From Bacteroidota bacterium (GTDB lineage Bacteria > Bacteroidota > Bacteroidia > Bacteroidales > Bacteroidaceae), in the NCBI GenBank assembly GCA_023425865.1, contig JAFABV010000056.1, forward strand, positions 40,557-104,556: 64,000 bases of DNA, in the 5' to 3' direction. Positions within the stretch are counted from its first letter, which is position 1. Each line of letters starts with the position of its first letter. The notes below the pieces were generated by a model that was not told where the DNA came from, searched no databases, and saw nothing but the letters and a program-made list of their open reading frames with translations. Both the position numbers and the translations under genes were made by a program. This document shows, in pieces, positions 9,023 through 22,600 of this stretch.

Positions 9023-10507
9023 ATGAGAAGAACATTCTTTCTACTGGCCGTGATGATGTCATTCGTCTCGGTCTTTGCGCAAAAACGAGAATTTAGAGGC
9101 GCTTGGATACAGTGTGTCAACGGACAATTTCAAGGCATGTCACGAGATGCCATGCAGTCTACCCTATCCAATCAACTCAACGAGTTGCAACGTGTCGGTG
9201 TTAATGCCATTATATTCCAAGTAAGGCCGGAGTGCGATGCCCTTTATGAGAGCAATATAGAGCCATGGAGCCGCTATCTTACCGGGCAGCAAGGTAAGGC
9301 GCCTAATCCTTACTGGGATCCATTGGCATGGATGGTGGAACAATGTCATAAGCGCGGCATGGAAATCCATGCATGGATCAATCCCTATCGCGCCAAGACG
9401 AAGAGTACCTCACAGTTGGCATCCAACCATGTGGCTGTGGCGCGTCCAGGCAGTGTCTTCTCGTACGCCGACCAATTGTTTCTCGACCCATCAACCAAAG
9501 AAAACCGTGATTATATCTGCCGTGTCGCTGACGATATCGTGAGCCGATACGACATAGACGGATTCCATATCGATGATTATTTTTACCCCTACCCCGTTGC
9601 CGGACAGGCGATTCCCGACCAGATAAACTACCAGCGCGAGCCGCGCGGTTTCAAGAATATCGGTGACTGGCGTCGCGACAACGTCAACGTCTTTGTCAAG
9701 GAATTGGGTGAAACCATCCATAAGCGCAAGCCATGGGTAAAATTCGGCATCTCTCCCTTTGGCATTTACCGTAACAAGAAGAGCGACCCCGTGAACGGAT
9801 CGGCAACCAACGGCCTGCAAAACTACGACGACCTCTATGCAGATGTCATTCTCTGGGTGAACAATGGATGGGTGGACTACTGTGTTCCACAGATTTATTG
9901 GCAGATTGGTAATGCCTCGGCCGACTACGAAACACTGATTAAATGGTGGGACAAATATGCCTCAAAGCGCCCGTTATTCATTGGTGAAGACGTCGAGCGC
10001 ACCGTAAAGTTTGCCGACACCAAGAATCCTAACATCAACCAAATGCCCGCGAAGTACGCATTGCACCGACAGATGCACCACGTGAACGGTACCGTGCTAT
10101 GGTATGCCAAGGCCGTTGTAAACAATGTCGGCAACTACGGTGAGGCCCTCCGCGCTAATTACTGGAAGACTCCTGCCCTACAGCCGCTTATGCCATTCAT
10201 CGACCACAAGGCTCCCAAGAAGCCCAAAAAGGTAAAAGATGTATGGACCAGTGATGGCTATATGCTCTTCTGGCAGAAGCCCAAGGCCAAACGTTGGAAT
10301 GATGAAGTAACCAAGTTTGTGGTCTACCGTTTCGCTAACCACGAAGCCGTCAATCTCAACGACGCCACAAAAATCATCGCCATCACCACCGACAGCTACA
10401 TCAAGCTGCCCTATGACAATGGCAACGTGAGATACCAATACGTCGTCACTGCACTCGACCGTATGTCAAATGAGAGCAAAGGCAAGAAGGTGAAGGTGAA
10501 ACTCTGA
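9023..10507 (+). CDS. Exported glycosyl-hydrolase-like 10 (GHL10/DUF187) family protein
   Basis: The 494 residues begin with a signal peptide (MRRTFFLLAVMMSFVSVFAQ). A TIM-barrel domain of the GHL10/DUF187 type follows: REFRGAWIQCVNG at its start, NAIIFQVRPECDALY, then GMEIHAWINPYRA, IDGFHIDDYFYPYP and DYCVPQIYWQIG. In this family the acidic residues of such strands form the putative active site. The last 100 residues look like a fibronectin-III-like domain. The likely role is cleavage of a cell-wall or exogenous polysaccharide in the periplasm or at the surface; the substrate is not deducible. I chose ATG 9023 over the in-frame TTG 9014 because the TTG lies inside the -7 element at 9009-9016. 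Confidence 0.87.
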   Translation: MRRTFFLLAVMMSFVSVFAQKREFRGAWIQCVNGQFQGMSRDAMQSTLSNQLNELQRVGVNAIIFQVRPECDALYESNIEPWSRYLTGQQGKAPNPYWDPLAWMVEQCHKRGMEIHAWINPYRAKTKSTSQLASNHVAVARPGSVFSYADQLFLDPSTKENRDYICRVADDIVSRYDIDGFHIDDYFYPYPVAGQAIPDQINYQREPRGFKNIGDWRRDNVNVFVKELGETIHKRKPWVKFGISPFGIYRNKKSDPVNGSATNGLQNYDDLYADVILWVNNGWVDYCVPQIYWQIGNASADYETLIKWWDKYASKRPLFIGEDVERTVKFADTKNPNINQMPAKYALHRQMHHVNGTVLWYAKAVVNNVGNYGEALRANYWKTPALQPLMPFIDHKAPKKPKKVKDVWTSDGYMLFWQKPKAKRWNDEVTKFVVYRFANHEAVNLNDATKIIAITTDSYIKLPYDNGNVRYQYVVTALDRMSNESKGKKVKVKL

Positions 10508-10658
10508 CCTGCATTAGGGTTCCCACAGAGGGGGACAATAGGTCGTCGTCAGCACGACATAGCCTTTATCAGCCGACATTCCCCAATTCGGCACTATGCA
10601 CAATCACCGCAGGTCTGCAAGTAGGCAGAATCGATGAAGCAATGTGGTAAAAGCGTGG

Positions 10659-10666
10659 TATATTTG
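10659..10666 (+). promoter_or_regulatory. -7 promoter element of fabI
   Basis: TATATTTG is an exact TAnnTTTG match about 50 bp before the fabI start. The -33 region has no clear TTG. Confidence 0.5.
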
Positions 10667-10718
10667 GTTGTTCGGCATAAAATGTGTAATTTTACAGCGA
10701 AATAATTGAACTAAGATT

Positions 10719-11576
10719 ATGGCTTATAATTTATTAAAAGGTAAAAGGGGTGTTGTTTTCGGAGCCCTGAATAACATGTCTATTGCTTGGAAGGTAGCAG
10801 AACGCTGTCACGAAGAAGGTGCCAGCATCGTGCTGAGCAACACCGAGATGGCATTGCGTATGGGTGAACTGAACGAACTTTCAGAGAAGATCAATGCACC
10901 GATTATCGCTGCCGACGCTACCAACTTTGAAGACTTGGAGAACGTTTTCAGCAAGGCACAGGAACTGCTCGGCGGAAAAATCGACTTCGTATTACATTCT
11001 ATCGGCATGAGTCCCAACGTGCGCAAGCACCGCACTTACGATGACCTGGACTACAACTGGTTCAACAAGACACTCGATATCTCAGCCCTGTCGTTCCATA
11101 AGATGCTGCAAGCAGCCAAGAAACTCGATGCCATTGCCGAATATGGCTCGGTGGTGGCACTTACTTATGTGGCATCGCACCGCACCTTCTTTGGCTACAA
11201 TGATATGGCCGACGCCAAGAGTCTTTTGGAGAGCATCGCACGTAGCTTCGGCTATATCTATGGCCGCGAGAAGAACGTGCGCATCAACACCATATCACAG
11301 TCGCCTACCGAGACTACTGCTGGAAAAGGCATCAAGGATATTGATAACATGATGGACTTTGCCGACAAGATGTCGCCACTGGGCAACGCTTCTGCCGATG
11401 AATGTGCCGACTACTGTGTTGCGATGTTCAGCGACCTTACGCGCAAGGTAACCATGCAGACCCTTTTCCACGATGGCGGCTTCTCCAACATGGGTATGAG
11501 TCTGAGAGCCATGAACCAATACAGCAAGTCGTTCGACGAATATAAAGACGAGAACGGAAACATCATCTACGGATAA
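10719..11576 (+). CDS. fabI: Enoyl-[acyl-carrier-protein] reductase (NADH)
   Basis: FabI carries out the last reduction of each fatty-acid elongation cycle. The 285-residue protein has the FabI-type Rossmann start (LLKGKRGVVFGALNNMSIAWKVA), DFVLHSIGMSP, and the catalytic Tyr-x6-Lys spacing in YNDMADAK that separates FabI from ordinary short-chain dehydrogenases (Tyr-x3-Lys). The C-terminus has DGGFSNMGMS in place of the usual DGGYS. The ATG at 10719 lies about 50 bp downstream of a TAnnTTTG element. The gene is monocistronic, closed by the terminator at 11684-11713, and convergent with nifJ. Confidence 0.95.
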   Translation: MAYNLLKGKRGVVFGALNNMSIAWKVAERCHEEGASIVLSNTEMALRMGELNELSEKINAPIIAADATNFEDLENVFSKAQELLGGKIDFVLHSIGMSPNVRKHRTYDDLDYNWFNKTLDISALSFHKMLQAAKKLDAIAEYGSVVALTYVASHRTFFGYNDMADAKSLLESIARSFGYIYGREKNVRINTISQSPTETTAGKGIKDIDNMMDFADKMSPLGNASADECADYCVAMFSDLTRKVTMQTLFHDGGFSNMGMSLRAMNQYSKSFDEYKDENGNIIYG

Positions 11577-11683
11577 TGATATGATGGCATAGGGCCAAAG
11601 CCGAGCAGGTGCTACGCTTGACCAACGGCCCATCCACGTTTCTCAGGAAAACAGTTCGTGTCTCGACACGACACGCCTCTATG

Positions 11684-11713
11684 GAGCATTGCCAAGCGCA
11701 ATGCTCTTTTTTT
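11684..11713 (+). terminator. Intrinsic terminator of fabI
   Basis: GAGCATTGC at 11684-11692, loop CAAGC, GCAATGCTC at 11698-11706, then seven T. Perfect 9-bp stem. Confidence 0.92.
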
Positions 11714-11733
11714 GTATCATACAACAAGAGGGT

Positions 11734-11764
11734 AAAAAAAGAGGATATGCTTAGGCATATCCTC
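11734..11764 (-). terminator. Intrinsic terminator of nifJ
   Basis: Read on the minus strand: a 10-bp perfect stem (GAGGATATGC 11741-11750 with GCATATCCTC 11755-11764), 4-base loop, then a U-run from the seven A at 11734-11740. Confidence 0.92.
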
Positions 11765-11810
11765 TAATTGTATAAGTCAAGACTGTGTAATAGTCTATGT
11801 TTCAAGCTTA

Positions 11811-15416
<3,606 letters not shown>

Positions 15417-15485
15417 TTGTTGTAAAATAAAGTTTATAATGTTCTTGTTGAGTTCTCGATTTCTATCGATACTTTAGATATGAAG

Positions 15486-16676
15486 TTAGTATAGGAACCC
15501 GAACAGCCACAGCGGCACATGGTTACCATGGCCTACCTCCGTGTTGTACCGGGCGTATATGGTGTCACTGTTGAAGCGCTGCTTGCCTGAAGCGTGCGCG
15601 TCGCATACAACGAATTTGCGCATGTCATCAATCAGGTATATCTGAGGCTTGTTACCTTGGTTTACCTTATGGTCTTTCCACATCGAGTTGACAAAGAACG
15701 TCTCGTTCACGTCCTGGTCGTCGGCCTTGATGGGATAGATGGCATACATCAGATTGGGGTTGTGCATCATCACCTTGGCGGGTTTCTTCGGAAAATCTTG
15801 CCCCTCGGTATAGATGATATTCGTCAGTCTCGCGTCAGCCAGATATTTGATATAGTTCATCACCGTGGCGCGACTCGTGGAAATCTGGTGTGCCAGCGTG
15901 CTGATGTTGGGTGCCTGAGGGCCGTCCACCGCCAGCAGATAGAACAACTTCTTGATCTTCGTGAGATATTTCAGTTCAATTTGCTTGATGAGCAGTATGT
16001 CCACCTCGGTCATCATGTTCATGGTCTTCAGCAAATTCTCCGTGAAATTACGGTTTTCCAAGAAGAACGGGTAGAATCCGTGGTGTAAGTAGTCGTTAAA
16101 ATATTTGAGCGGACTCACTATGGGCAGTATCTTCTTGGCTATGGCCTCATGGTTGCTGACAATCTCCTCAAGGGTGTAAGGCTCGAAGCGTTGCCCGGTC
16201 TGCAGGTTCAGATATTCGCGGAACGAGAATCCCCTCAGGTTATAACTCTTCACGATACCGTTGAGCTCAGGGTTCTCCTCCTTGAGGCGCATCACGCTCG
16301 ACCCCGTGAAGACTATCTTGAGCTGGGGATAGAGATCGTAGCACTTTCTCAGCTCGCTACTCCAGTTGGGCTGCTTAAACACCTGGTCGATGAGGAGCAC
16401 CTTACCACCCTGATTGACAAAGTCGTGCGCAAAGTCGGCTATGCCCCGCCCCTGGAAATAGAAGTTGTTCATATTCACATAGAGGCATTGGCGGTCGTCC
16501 TTACCAAAATGCTCACGGGCATACTGCAACAGGAAGGTGGTCTTTCCCACACCGCGCGTACCTTTGATGCCAATCATCCTGTCGTTCCAGTCGATTTCGT
16601 CCATGAGTCCTCTGCGTACTGAAGCGTTGGTATGTTCAACAAGGTAGGAGTGGGTGCGAAAAAAAGCTTCCATCAT
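15486..16676 (-). CDS. AAA-family ATPase with C-terminal winged-helix/DUF4143-like region
   Basis: The 396 residues contain a P-loop near residues 36-46 (GIKGTRGVGKTTFL), a Walker-B-like strand KVLLIDQVFKQ, and a sensor-like KIVFTGSSVMRLKEENPEL, the layout of AAA_14 ATPases. The second half has a helix-turn-helix (STLAHQISTSRATVMNYIKYL) followed by a restriction-endonuclease-like DUF4143 type fold. These proteins are numerous in Bacteroidetes and archaea; their roles are mostly unknown. The usual aspartate-glutamate of Walker B is Asp-Gln here, which may reduce hydrolysis. A good promoter lies 46 bp upstream. Single gene. Confidence 0.8.
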   Translation of the reverse strand: MMEAFFRTHSYLVEHTNASVRRGLMDEIDWNDRMIGIKGTRGVGKTTFLLQYAREHFGKDDRQCLYVNMNNFYFQGRGIADFAHDFVNQGGKVLLIDQVFKQPNWSSELRKCYDLYPQLKIVFTGSSVMRLKEENPELNGIVKSYNLRGFSFREYLNLQTGQRFEPYTLEEIVSNHEAIAKKILPIVSPLKYFNDYLHHGFYPFFLENRNFTENLLKTMNMMTEVDILLIKQIELKYLTKIKKLFYLLAVDGPQAPNISTLAHQISTSRATVMNYIKYLADARLTNIIYTEGQDFPKKPAKVMMHNPNLMYAIYPIKADDQDVNETFFVNSMWKDHKVNQGNKPQIYLIDDMRKFVVCDAHASGKQRFNSDTIYARYNTEVGHGNHVPLWLFGFLY

Positions 16677-16722
16677 CTTACATTAATTTTGTATTCGCTA
16701 TATTTGTTTTATATATCACATG

Positions 16723-16753
16723 CAAAGATAATACTTATTTTTAGAATTGCAAA
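16723..16753 (-). promoter_or_regulatory. Promoter of the AAA ATPase gene
   Basis: On the minus strand: TTTG (complement of 16750-16753), 19-bp spacer, TATCTTTG (complement of 16723-16730). Full match to the Bacteroidetes consensus. Confidence 0.7.
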
Positions 16754-16835
16754 CTGTAGATTACAAAACTTTCTCTTTTTAGTTTTTTTTGCAGTAAGTG
16801 CATTCAGCGGTATGTCGGGGATAGTTTTTCTTTTG

Positions 16836-16843
16836 TAACTTTG
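16836..16843 (+). promoter_or_regulatory. -7 promoter element of the ATP-grasp-like gene
   Basis: TAACTTTG, exact TAnnTTTG match, 31 bp before the GTG start. The upstream box is weak. Confidence 0.5.
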
Positions 16844-16874
16844 CCGTCAGATTATCATTTAAACATAGCATAGC

Positions 16875-18011
16875 GTGATCAAAATTCATATCTTCAACCC
16901 CGAGCACGACGTAGCCTTGGCAGCCCATCGCGAGCGTTTCACACCGTCTCATGCCTGCCGCGAGATTCGCCATGACCTTGGGTTCGTGCCTGCTATATGG
17001 GCGGAATCGGGCGACATGGTACTCACCGACGACACCGAGGCGGCCCACGAGGCTTTTCGCCATCTGGGCCTTCCCCTCAAGGCGGCCTTTATCGATTGGA
17101 CCACGCTCAGCGACATCACCCGCACGCTGGTCTTCGACAAGCAGATACAGATTTGTCCGTGGGGATGGGATGCCTACCTGCGCCGCCAATTGTCCGACGC
17201 CGGTATTCCCGCTACCCACCTGCCTTCTGACCACACGCTTGAGGCCCAGCGCACGGTGAGCCATCGGTCGTGGGCAGCCACACATCTGCTCACGGCCCTG
17301 CGCCAACTGAACGGCACGGTGGGCGAAGCTTTCGAGGCCACCACGCCGGAGTCGCTTGCCATGCTGCTCGCCCAGCACCCGCGCATGGTGCTCAAAGCCC
17401 CTTGGAGCAGCAGCGGGCGGGGCATACGCTATGTATCTGCCCCAGCGGCCACCACCCCATCGCCCATTGCCGGCCTGGCCTCGCACGTGGCGGGCTGGGC
17501 CATGAACATCATCGCCCATCAGGGCAGCGTCATGGCCGAGCCTTATTACGATAAGGTCATAGACTTTGGCATGGAATTTTGTAGCGACGGCAACGGACTG
17601 GTGACTTATTGCGGCTTGTCGGTTTTTCACACGCGCAACGGTGCCTATACCGGCAATCTGCTGGAAGACGAAGCGGCCAAACGCCAAATACTCAGTCGGT
17701 ATGTTTCTCCCCAACTGCTCGATGAGACCAGCACGCTGATCTGCCAAACACTTGGTCCCGCCCTGCAGGGTATCTATGCAGGCCCCTTGGGTGTAGACAT
17801 GATGGTGGTGCGTGATGACGACCGTCTGTCGCTGCATCCTTGTGTCGAACTCAATCTGCGCGCCACCATGGGCCACGCGGCACTTGCGCTCAACACCATC
17901 CTGCCTCCTTCGGCGTACAGAAGGGTCATGCGTATCACCTATACCGACAAGTATCGATTGCAGGTGCAGCACCCTGCGGTCGCTGACGAACAGCCTGAAG
18001 AACAAGCGTAA
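16875..18011 (+). CDS. ATP-grasp-like conserved protein
   Basis: The gene starts at GTG 16875; there is no upstream in-frame ATG, and the product begins MIKIHIFNPEHDVALA. It is 378 residues without signal peptide or membrane segments. Residues about 170-190 (MVLKAPWSSSGRGIRYV) resemble the ATP-grasp lysine and glycine-rich loop, and CVELNLRATMGH near residue 320 resembles the metal-binding Glu-x-Asn end of such domains, with GPLGVDMMV before it. I infer an ATP-grasp ligase-type fold from these motifs. I cannot name the substrate. The gene is convergent with the AbgT-like gene; between their ends lie a 23-bp repeat array and a small hairpin. Confidence 0.7.
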   Translation: MIKIHIFNPEHDVALAAHRERFTPSHACREIRHDLGFVPAIWAESGDMVLTDDTEAAHEAFRHLGLPLKAAFIDWTTLSDITRTLVFDKQIQICPWGWDAYLRRQLSDAGIPATHLPSDHTLEAQRTVSHRSWAATHLLTALRQLNGTVGEAFEATTPESLAMLLAQHPRMVLKAPWSSSGRGIRYVSAPAATTPSPIAGLASHVAGWAMNIIAHQGSVMAEPYYDKVIDFGMEFCSDGNGLVTYCGLSVFHTRNGAYTGNLLEDEAAKRQILSRYVSPQLLDETSTLICQTLGPALQGIYAGPLGVDMMVVRDDDRLSLHPCVELNLRATMGHAALALNTILPPSAYRRVMRITYTDKYRLQVQHPAVADEQPEEQA

Positions 18012-18053
18012 ATATCCTAAAGAGCCAACCGCACGTAAGTGATTGACACATAC

Positions 18054-18145
18054 TTCTATATAGAATCATCCGATGGTTTTATATAGAACTATCCGATGGT
18101 TTCATATAGAATCATCAGATGGTTTCATATAGAAGCATTTGATGA
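18054..18145. repeat. Array 1 of the 23-bp double-palindrome repeat (4 units)
   Basis: Four head-to-tail units of exactly 23 bp begin at 18054, 18077, 18100 and 18123. Each is a 12-bp half like TTCTATATAGAA plus an 11-bp half like CCATCCGATGG; both halves are near-palindromes, so the array reads almost alike on both strands. Second halves here are TCATCCGATGG, CTATCCGATGG, TCATCAGATGG and GCATTTGATGA. It lies between two convergent genes. Related arrays are at 31622 and 42688. Confidence 0.95.
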
Positions 18146-18203
18146 TTATGCCCGAACCATTCGAGGCCAACCTTGAGAAGGCACTGCCCCAAGGTCGCCC
18201 TTT

Positions 18204-18227
18204 AGTCTCGGAGAGGGTGCCGAGACT
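18204..18227. other. Hairpin between convergent genes
   Basis: AGTCTCGG at 18204-18211 pairs with CCGAGACT at 18220-18227, loop of 8. It overlaps the stop of the AbgT-like gene. No T-run follows on either strand, so terminator activity is uncertain. Confidence 0.45.
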
Positions 18228-18874
18228 TAATCGAACATAAAGACATAACAGCAACAAACCACGAACTGGGCCAAGAAAACGTAGAGCACCAGCAGGGGCA
18301 TCAGCCATTCTCCCGACGAGCTCAGGCACTCGCCAACATCATAGAGTGTGCGCAGGGTGCCACTCAACAGGCCGTAAACCACCGAAACCGTGGTACACAC
18401 AAAGGCCGTCAAGGGCACTAACCCTAACGAAAAACTACTGGGAAACAGTTCGCCCGTGACACTGAGCAACACGGCGTGGGGCAATGCCGTAAGAAGAATG
18501 ATGGCAATGGCCTCCACCACCAGGAAGGCGACGCTCATGCGCAGCGCAAAGAGCTGTTGCGACGTGAGGGTTCCGCGCTGGGAAGAAACAAAGATGAGCG
18601 ACGCGTGGTAGAGTCCGCTCTTCACCACACTGCTCACTGCCACTGCCACAAGAATAAGCCACACCAATGCCGGGGTGGCAATCTTGGCGGAGAAATTGGC
18701 AAAAAACCACCTGATGCCACCCGCGCTGATCAGCGACTTTACCGCCAGGTCGGGCATGGCCGCGGCCAACAACCAGGAGATAAGGATCAGCACAAGCTGT
18801 GCCACGACCAGCGTGAGCGTCAGCTTGAAAACCCATTTTCGCCACGCCATAGCGTAGAGTTTGAAACGATTCAT
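18227..18874 (-). CDS. AbgT-like short integral membrane protein
   Basis: The 215 residues are very hydrophobic, with about five or six predicted membrane segments. The stretch SLISAGGIRWFFANF followed by a helix ending SSVVKSGLYHA resembles the N-terminal part of AbgT-family (p-aminobenzoyl-glutamate) transporters, and the last membrane segment resembles the AbgT C-terminus. Full AbgT proteins are about 500 residues, so this is at most half-length, and the transport motifs of the middle are absent. It is the last gene of a three-gene operon, 25 bp after the response regulator, so it may belong to the same signalling output. Transport function is unproven. Confidence 0.55.
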   Translation of the reverse strand: MNRFKLYAMAWRKWVFKLTLTLVVAQLVLILISWLLAAAMPDLAVKSLISAGGIRWFFANFSAKIATPALVWLILVAVAVSSVVKSGLYHASLIFVSSQRGTLTSQQLFALRMSVAFLVVEAIAIILLTALPHAVLLSVTGELFPSSFSLGLVPLTAFVCTTVSVVYGLLSGTLRTLYDVGECLSSSGEWLMPLLVLYVFLAQFVVCCCYVFMFD

Positions 18875-18899
18875 GGTGTACAGATGGATGGTGTAACCG

Positions 18900-19625
18900 T
18901 CAATCCTCGTCGGGTCTCAGGTTGTCAATATCGATGATACGCAGTTCGAGGGCTCTCACCACCAAGCGTGTGGCGTTGATGCCTATCCCCCCATTGCCAT
19001 CGGGGAAGAGCTTCTGCACGAGTTCGTTTTGCCGTTTTTCGAGACTCTTTACGCCGAAGGGCATACCGCGCAGGTTGGTGATTTGCTCCTTGGTAAAACC
19101 CAAGGCCAGATGGCGCAGGAATCGCTCGTCGTACTCATCGATTTCGTAGTCGATGAGCGCCTCCTGCCGCATGAGTTCGTTATTGACGCTTTTCTTAAAC
19201 CGCTCCACGATTTTCTGCAAGATGGGCTGGTTGAACACCAGTCGCTTGCCGTCCATCACACTCGCCACGTCACCGCGTGTGAGCAGCTCTCCGCTCTTGA
19301 GTATGATGCCGTCACAGCCGGCGTCTAAGGCGTCGACCCAAAGTTTCTCGTTGAGTATCTCTCCGGTAAAAATCAGCACTTTCACCTGCGGGTAAGTCTC
19401 CTTGGTATGGCGGCATATCTCAACGCCCACGGTGGTTGACCCTCCCAGCCCGAGGTCGAGGAGCACAAGGTCGGGCAGCTGCTGCTTGATGAGCTTCCAG
19501 TAAGCCACCTCACTGTCTGCCGTGCCCAAGACATGGGCCTCGGGTATGTCGTTGCGTATGATGCCCTCGGTGCCTTTCAGCTCAAGGGCCACGTCTTCTA
19601 CGATGATGATATTAAAGTCTTTCAT
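18900..19625 (-). CDS. Response regulator with C-terminal HTH-like domain
   Basis: This 241-residue protein has an N-terminal CheY-like receiver: acidic pair in IIIVEDVALEL, phospho-acceptor Asp in DLVLLDLGLGG, conserved Thr in VLIFTGE and Lys in GIILKSGEL. The C-terminal part (about 150-235) has FLRHLALGFTKEQITNLRGM, which resembles a LuxR/NarL-like helix-turn-helix (LALG...EI), though more divergent than usual. It sits 12 bp downstream of the giant sensor kinase, so the two form a cognate pair; the regulated genes are unknown. The adjacent AbgT-like gene is a candidate effector. Confidence 0.83.
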   Translation of the reverse strand: MKDFNIIIVEDVALELKGTEGIIRNDIPEAHVLGTADSEVAYWKLIKQQLPDLVLLDLGLGGSTTVGVEICRHTKETYPQVKVLIFTGEILNEKLWVDALDAGCDGIILKSGELLTRGDVASVMDGKRLVFNQPILQKIVERFKKSVNNELMRQEALIDYEIDEYDERFLRHLALGFTKEQITNLRGMPFGVKSLEKRQNELVQKLFPDGNGGIGINATRLVVRALELRIIDIDNLRPDED

Positions 19626-19637
19626 ATATCTTTGCTT

Positions 19638-22600
19638 TTATGGTTTCTCTTTCAAACAACGCGCGGGCATGGTGATCACCACCATGGGCACTCCGTCGGC
19701 CGTCAGTTCTGCCATGGCTCCGCACGCCCTGAGATTGGTGGCCTCGCCCATCTCGCGTATAATCTGCCTGCAAAGCAGGAAGTTGAGATTGGGCGTATGG
19801 GGAGTAAAAAGGTTGCGGCACTCGCTCTCGTCGAAATGGCATTGCGGCAGTTTCACGTTCACGCGTACGTATTCGCCCTGCCGTTCAGACACCTCAGTCT
19901 GGATGGGCTGCCCGTTGTTGGCCTTCTTCAGCACCTCAAACAGGTAGTCGTTCATGTCGTCGTCCAAGCGTACGGGCAGCACCTGCTTCATGGTTTGTTC
20001 GGACAATATCTGGTAGAGCTCCAGGTAATAGCCCGAAAGTTCGGCGATGCCCTCAAGGTTGGCGTCGGTGCCGTCTATCAGTTGTCGTATGCGCGAGGGA
20101 TAATACATTGTCTCGTGCTTGAGCGTCGAGAGGCAGTTGTCGAGCACACTGTTGGAGACATGCAGTCGGTCGGTGTCCATCTGCAACCGGCGCAAGTCGT
20201 CTTCGGCCATTTCCATCGATGCCTCTTGCCCAGCGGTATGTTCGATGGTTGTCCGCAGGGCGTCGTGTATGCGATGCACGATCTTGTTGAGGTTTTCCTG
20301 CTGGGCGTCGGAGAGGCTGTAGCGCCTGAAGTCGCCCAAGGCCACGATGCCTTTGAGTTTCTCCTGGTCAGGACTGTCCATGAAGAGCAGTCTGTTCATG
20401 GCGTTGATACGGTCGATGGAGAACCTATAGCTCAGCCTATGGCGATAATACATGAAATAGTAGGCTGGGAAGATAATGATGAGCAGCAATACCAGCACCC
20501 CCACGGCCACGTTCTTGTTGTTCTCCCTGATTTGCATGGTGCGCACATACTCGGGCAACGAACTGTCGGTACTTGCCTCACGGAAGAGGCGGGTGTAGAT
20601 GGTGTTGCTCTTGCGATACAGGTCCCAGCGGTGCAGGGCCAGCGCGGCCACTGCCGTCTCGTTGCTGATGTCGAGAAGCGTGGCGGTGTCTTCCTTGGCC
20701 AGATATTTATGGCAGCTGTCAGCAAAGGCCAAGGTGCGGCTGTAAGTGCCCTTGATATTAGAGTAATATGCGCTATCCGCATACATGGCCGCCTTGGACT
20801 GAGGCGCCCCGCGCTCTGACTTGGGCTTGGCGAAGGCGCTGTCGAGGCCCACGGTGAGCATCGCCACGGCAATGAGCAGCCTCACGATGCCCTTGGGCAA
20901 CCTGAAGAACACGCGTGTGCCCTGCCCCACCTCACTCTCGGCCTTGATGGTACAGACATGAAAGATGTGACTGATTTTCTTGTATTTCTCGATGATGCCG
21001 TTGCAGTTCTTCAGTCCAAAGCCGTGCCCGCCCGTATATGTACGGTCAAAGATGTGCGCCAGCGTCTCTTGGTCCATGCCAAGTCCCGTGTCGCGGACAC
21101 CAATCTCCACATAGTCTGCGGCCTCGTCTACCTCCACGGTCACCGTGCCGCCCCGCGGCGTAAACTTCCGGGCGTTGTCGGCAATGGTATTGATCATGAA
21201 CAAGGTCAGAATCTTGTCGGCCTTCACCACACTCGTAGAGGGCTTCACGTCGAGCTCTACGCCTTTGAGCTTGAAGCTCATGCGCCCTCGTGCCACGATG
21301 TCGAGCAGTGGCTGCAAGGCAAAGCTCTCAATCTTGAGACTCACCTCTCCCTGGCGCATCTGTATCCACTGGGTGAGCACGTTGTTATGGTCGTTGATGC
21401 TGTCGGTGAGCTCGGCAATGTATTGGTAGCGCTGTTGCCTCACCTCTTGGCTCTCGTCGCCCGACTGGAGCCTGCGCACCTCGTTGACCATGCGGTCGAT
21501 GAAAGGCAATATGCTATTGACCAACTGCACCTTGGCCCGCTGCTCCAAGTTGCGGCGTTTGTTCTTTTGCAGATGCAGACGGGTGATGTTCATTTTCTCC
21601 TGCAACTCCTCATACCGCTCCTGCACCTCGTCATTGTGGGTTTGGTTTTGCTTCTGCCATGTCTGGAGGGGTTCGAGTAGCGTGTCGAGCGAGAACCGCT
21701 CGTCGTTGCGACGGCGCATCCGGTCGAAAACATACAGCAATGCCACCACGACCAATATCATGACGATGACGGCAATGAGCATGCTGTTGAGTTGGCGGGA
21801 AGAATGGTCGAGCTGTGTGGCGCGCGCCTCCAGCTGCCGGTCTTGTCGTGTCTGCTCTTGCAGGTCGAGATAGATATTGCGGTTGCGGTCGCTGTTCACC
21901 TTATCGTCGACGGCAGAATATACCAGACTGAGCTGCTCGCGTATAGAGGCCACCAGGTCGGGAGCCTGTTCGATGGTAGAGGCATTCTGTCCCAAGGCCC
22001 GTTGCAGGCAGATCAACGCCGAGCGATAGTCGCGAATCTGCCAATAACACTCTGCCAGCGTGCGGTTGGCGCCCGCAGTCTGATACACGTCGCCATAGTT
22101 CACGAAGATGTCGAGAGCCCGCTGCGCCAGATTGCCTGCCAGAAGCGAGTCGGGCATCTTGTCGGCATTGATATAGCGCATTTCGGGCGTAAACTCTTCT
22201 ATGAGCCGGGCGCGCTGCTTCTTGAGTTGCAGATGCTCGCTCATGGCCTGCAGGGCCTGGGCTTCCCAGAAGGGATAATTGTTCTGGACGGCCAACAAAT
22301 GGCATCTCACCAAGTAGTCGAACTCGGCTTTGGCAATCTCAGTCGGCGTACCCTCTGTCAGTATGCCGCCGGCTCCAATGTTATACCAATAGCACAACAG
22401 CTGGGCGGTGTCTTCCTGAACCTCGCCTTCCGGGTCGATCTTTGCCAAGGCGTCGATGGCCGTCTTGGTCTGCCCGAGATAATAAAAATAGGTAGAGGCT
22501 ACCACCTGAAACTCTGAACGCGCGTAGATGAGCCGCCGACGCTGATGCGGCGTGAGCCGGTCGGGCTCGTTGTCTATGCGGCGCAGCCTGTTAGAGGCCC

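Noticed and set aside
16779..18005. Long minus-strand open frame of about 400 codons
   Set aside because: It lies opposite the ATP-grasp-like gene; the translation is low in recognisable motifs, while the plus-strand product has ATP-grasp motifs and a promoter.
18054..18145. CRISPR-like array
   Set aside because: Units abut without unique spacers, each unit is itself two palindromes, and no cas gene is in the window.
19533..20819. Plus-strand frame of about 430 codons
   Set aside because: Antisense shadow of the sensor kinase gene. His/Gln/Val-rich and without motifs.
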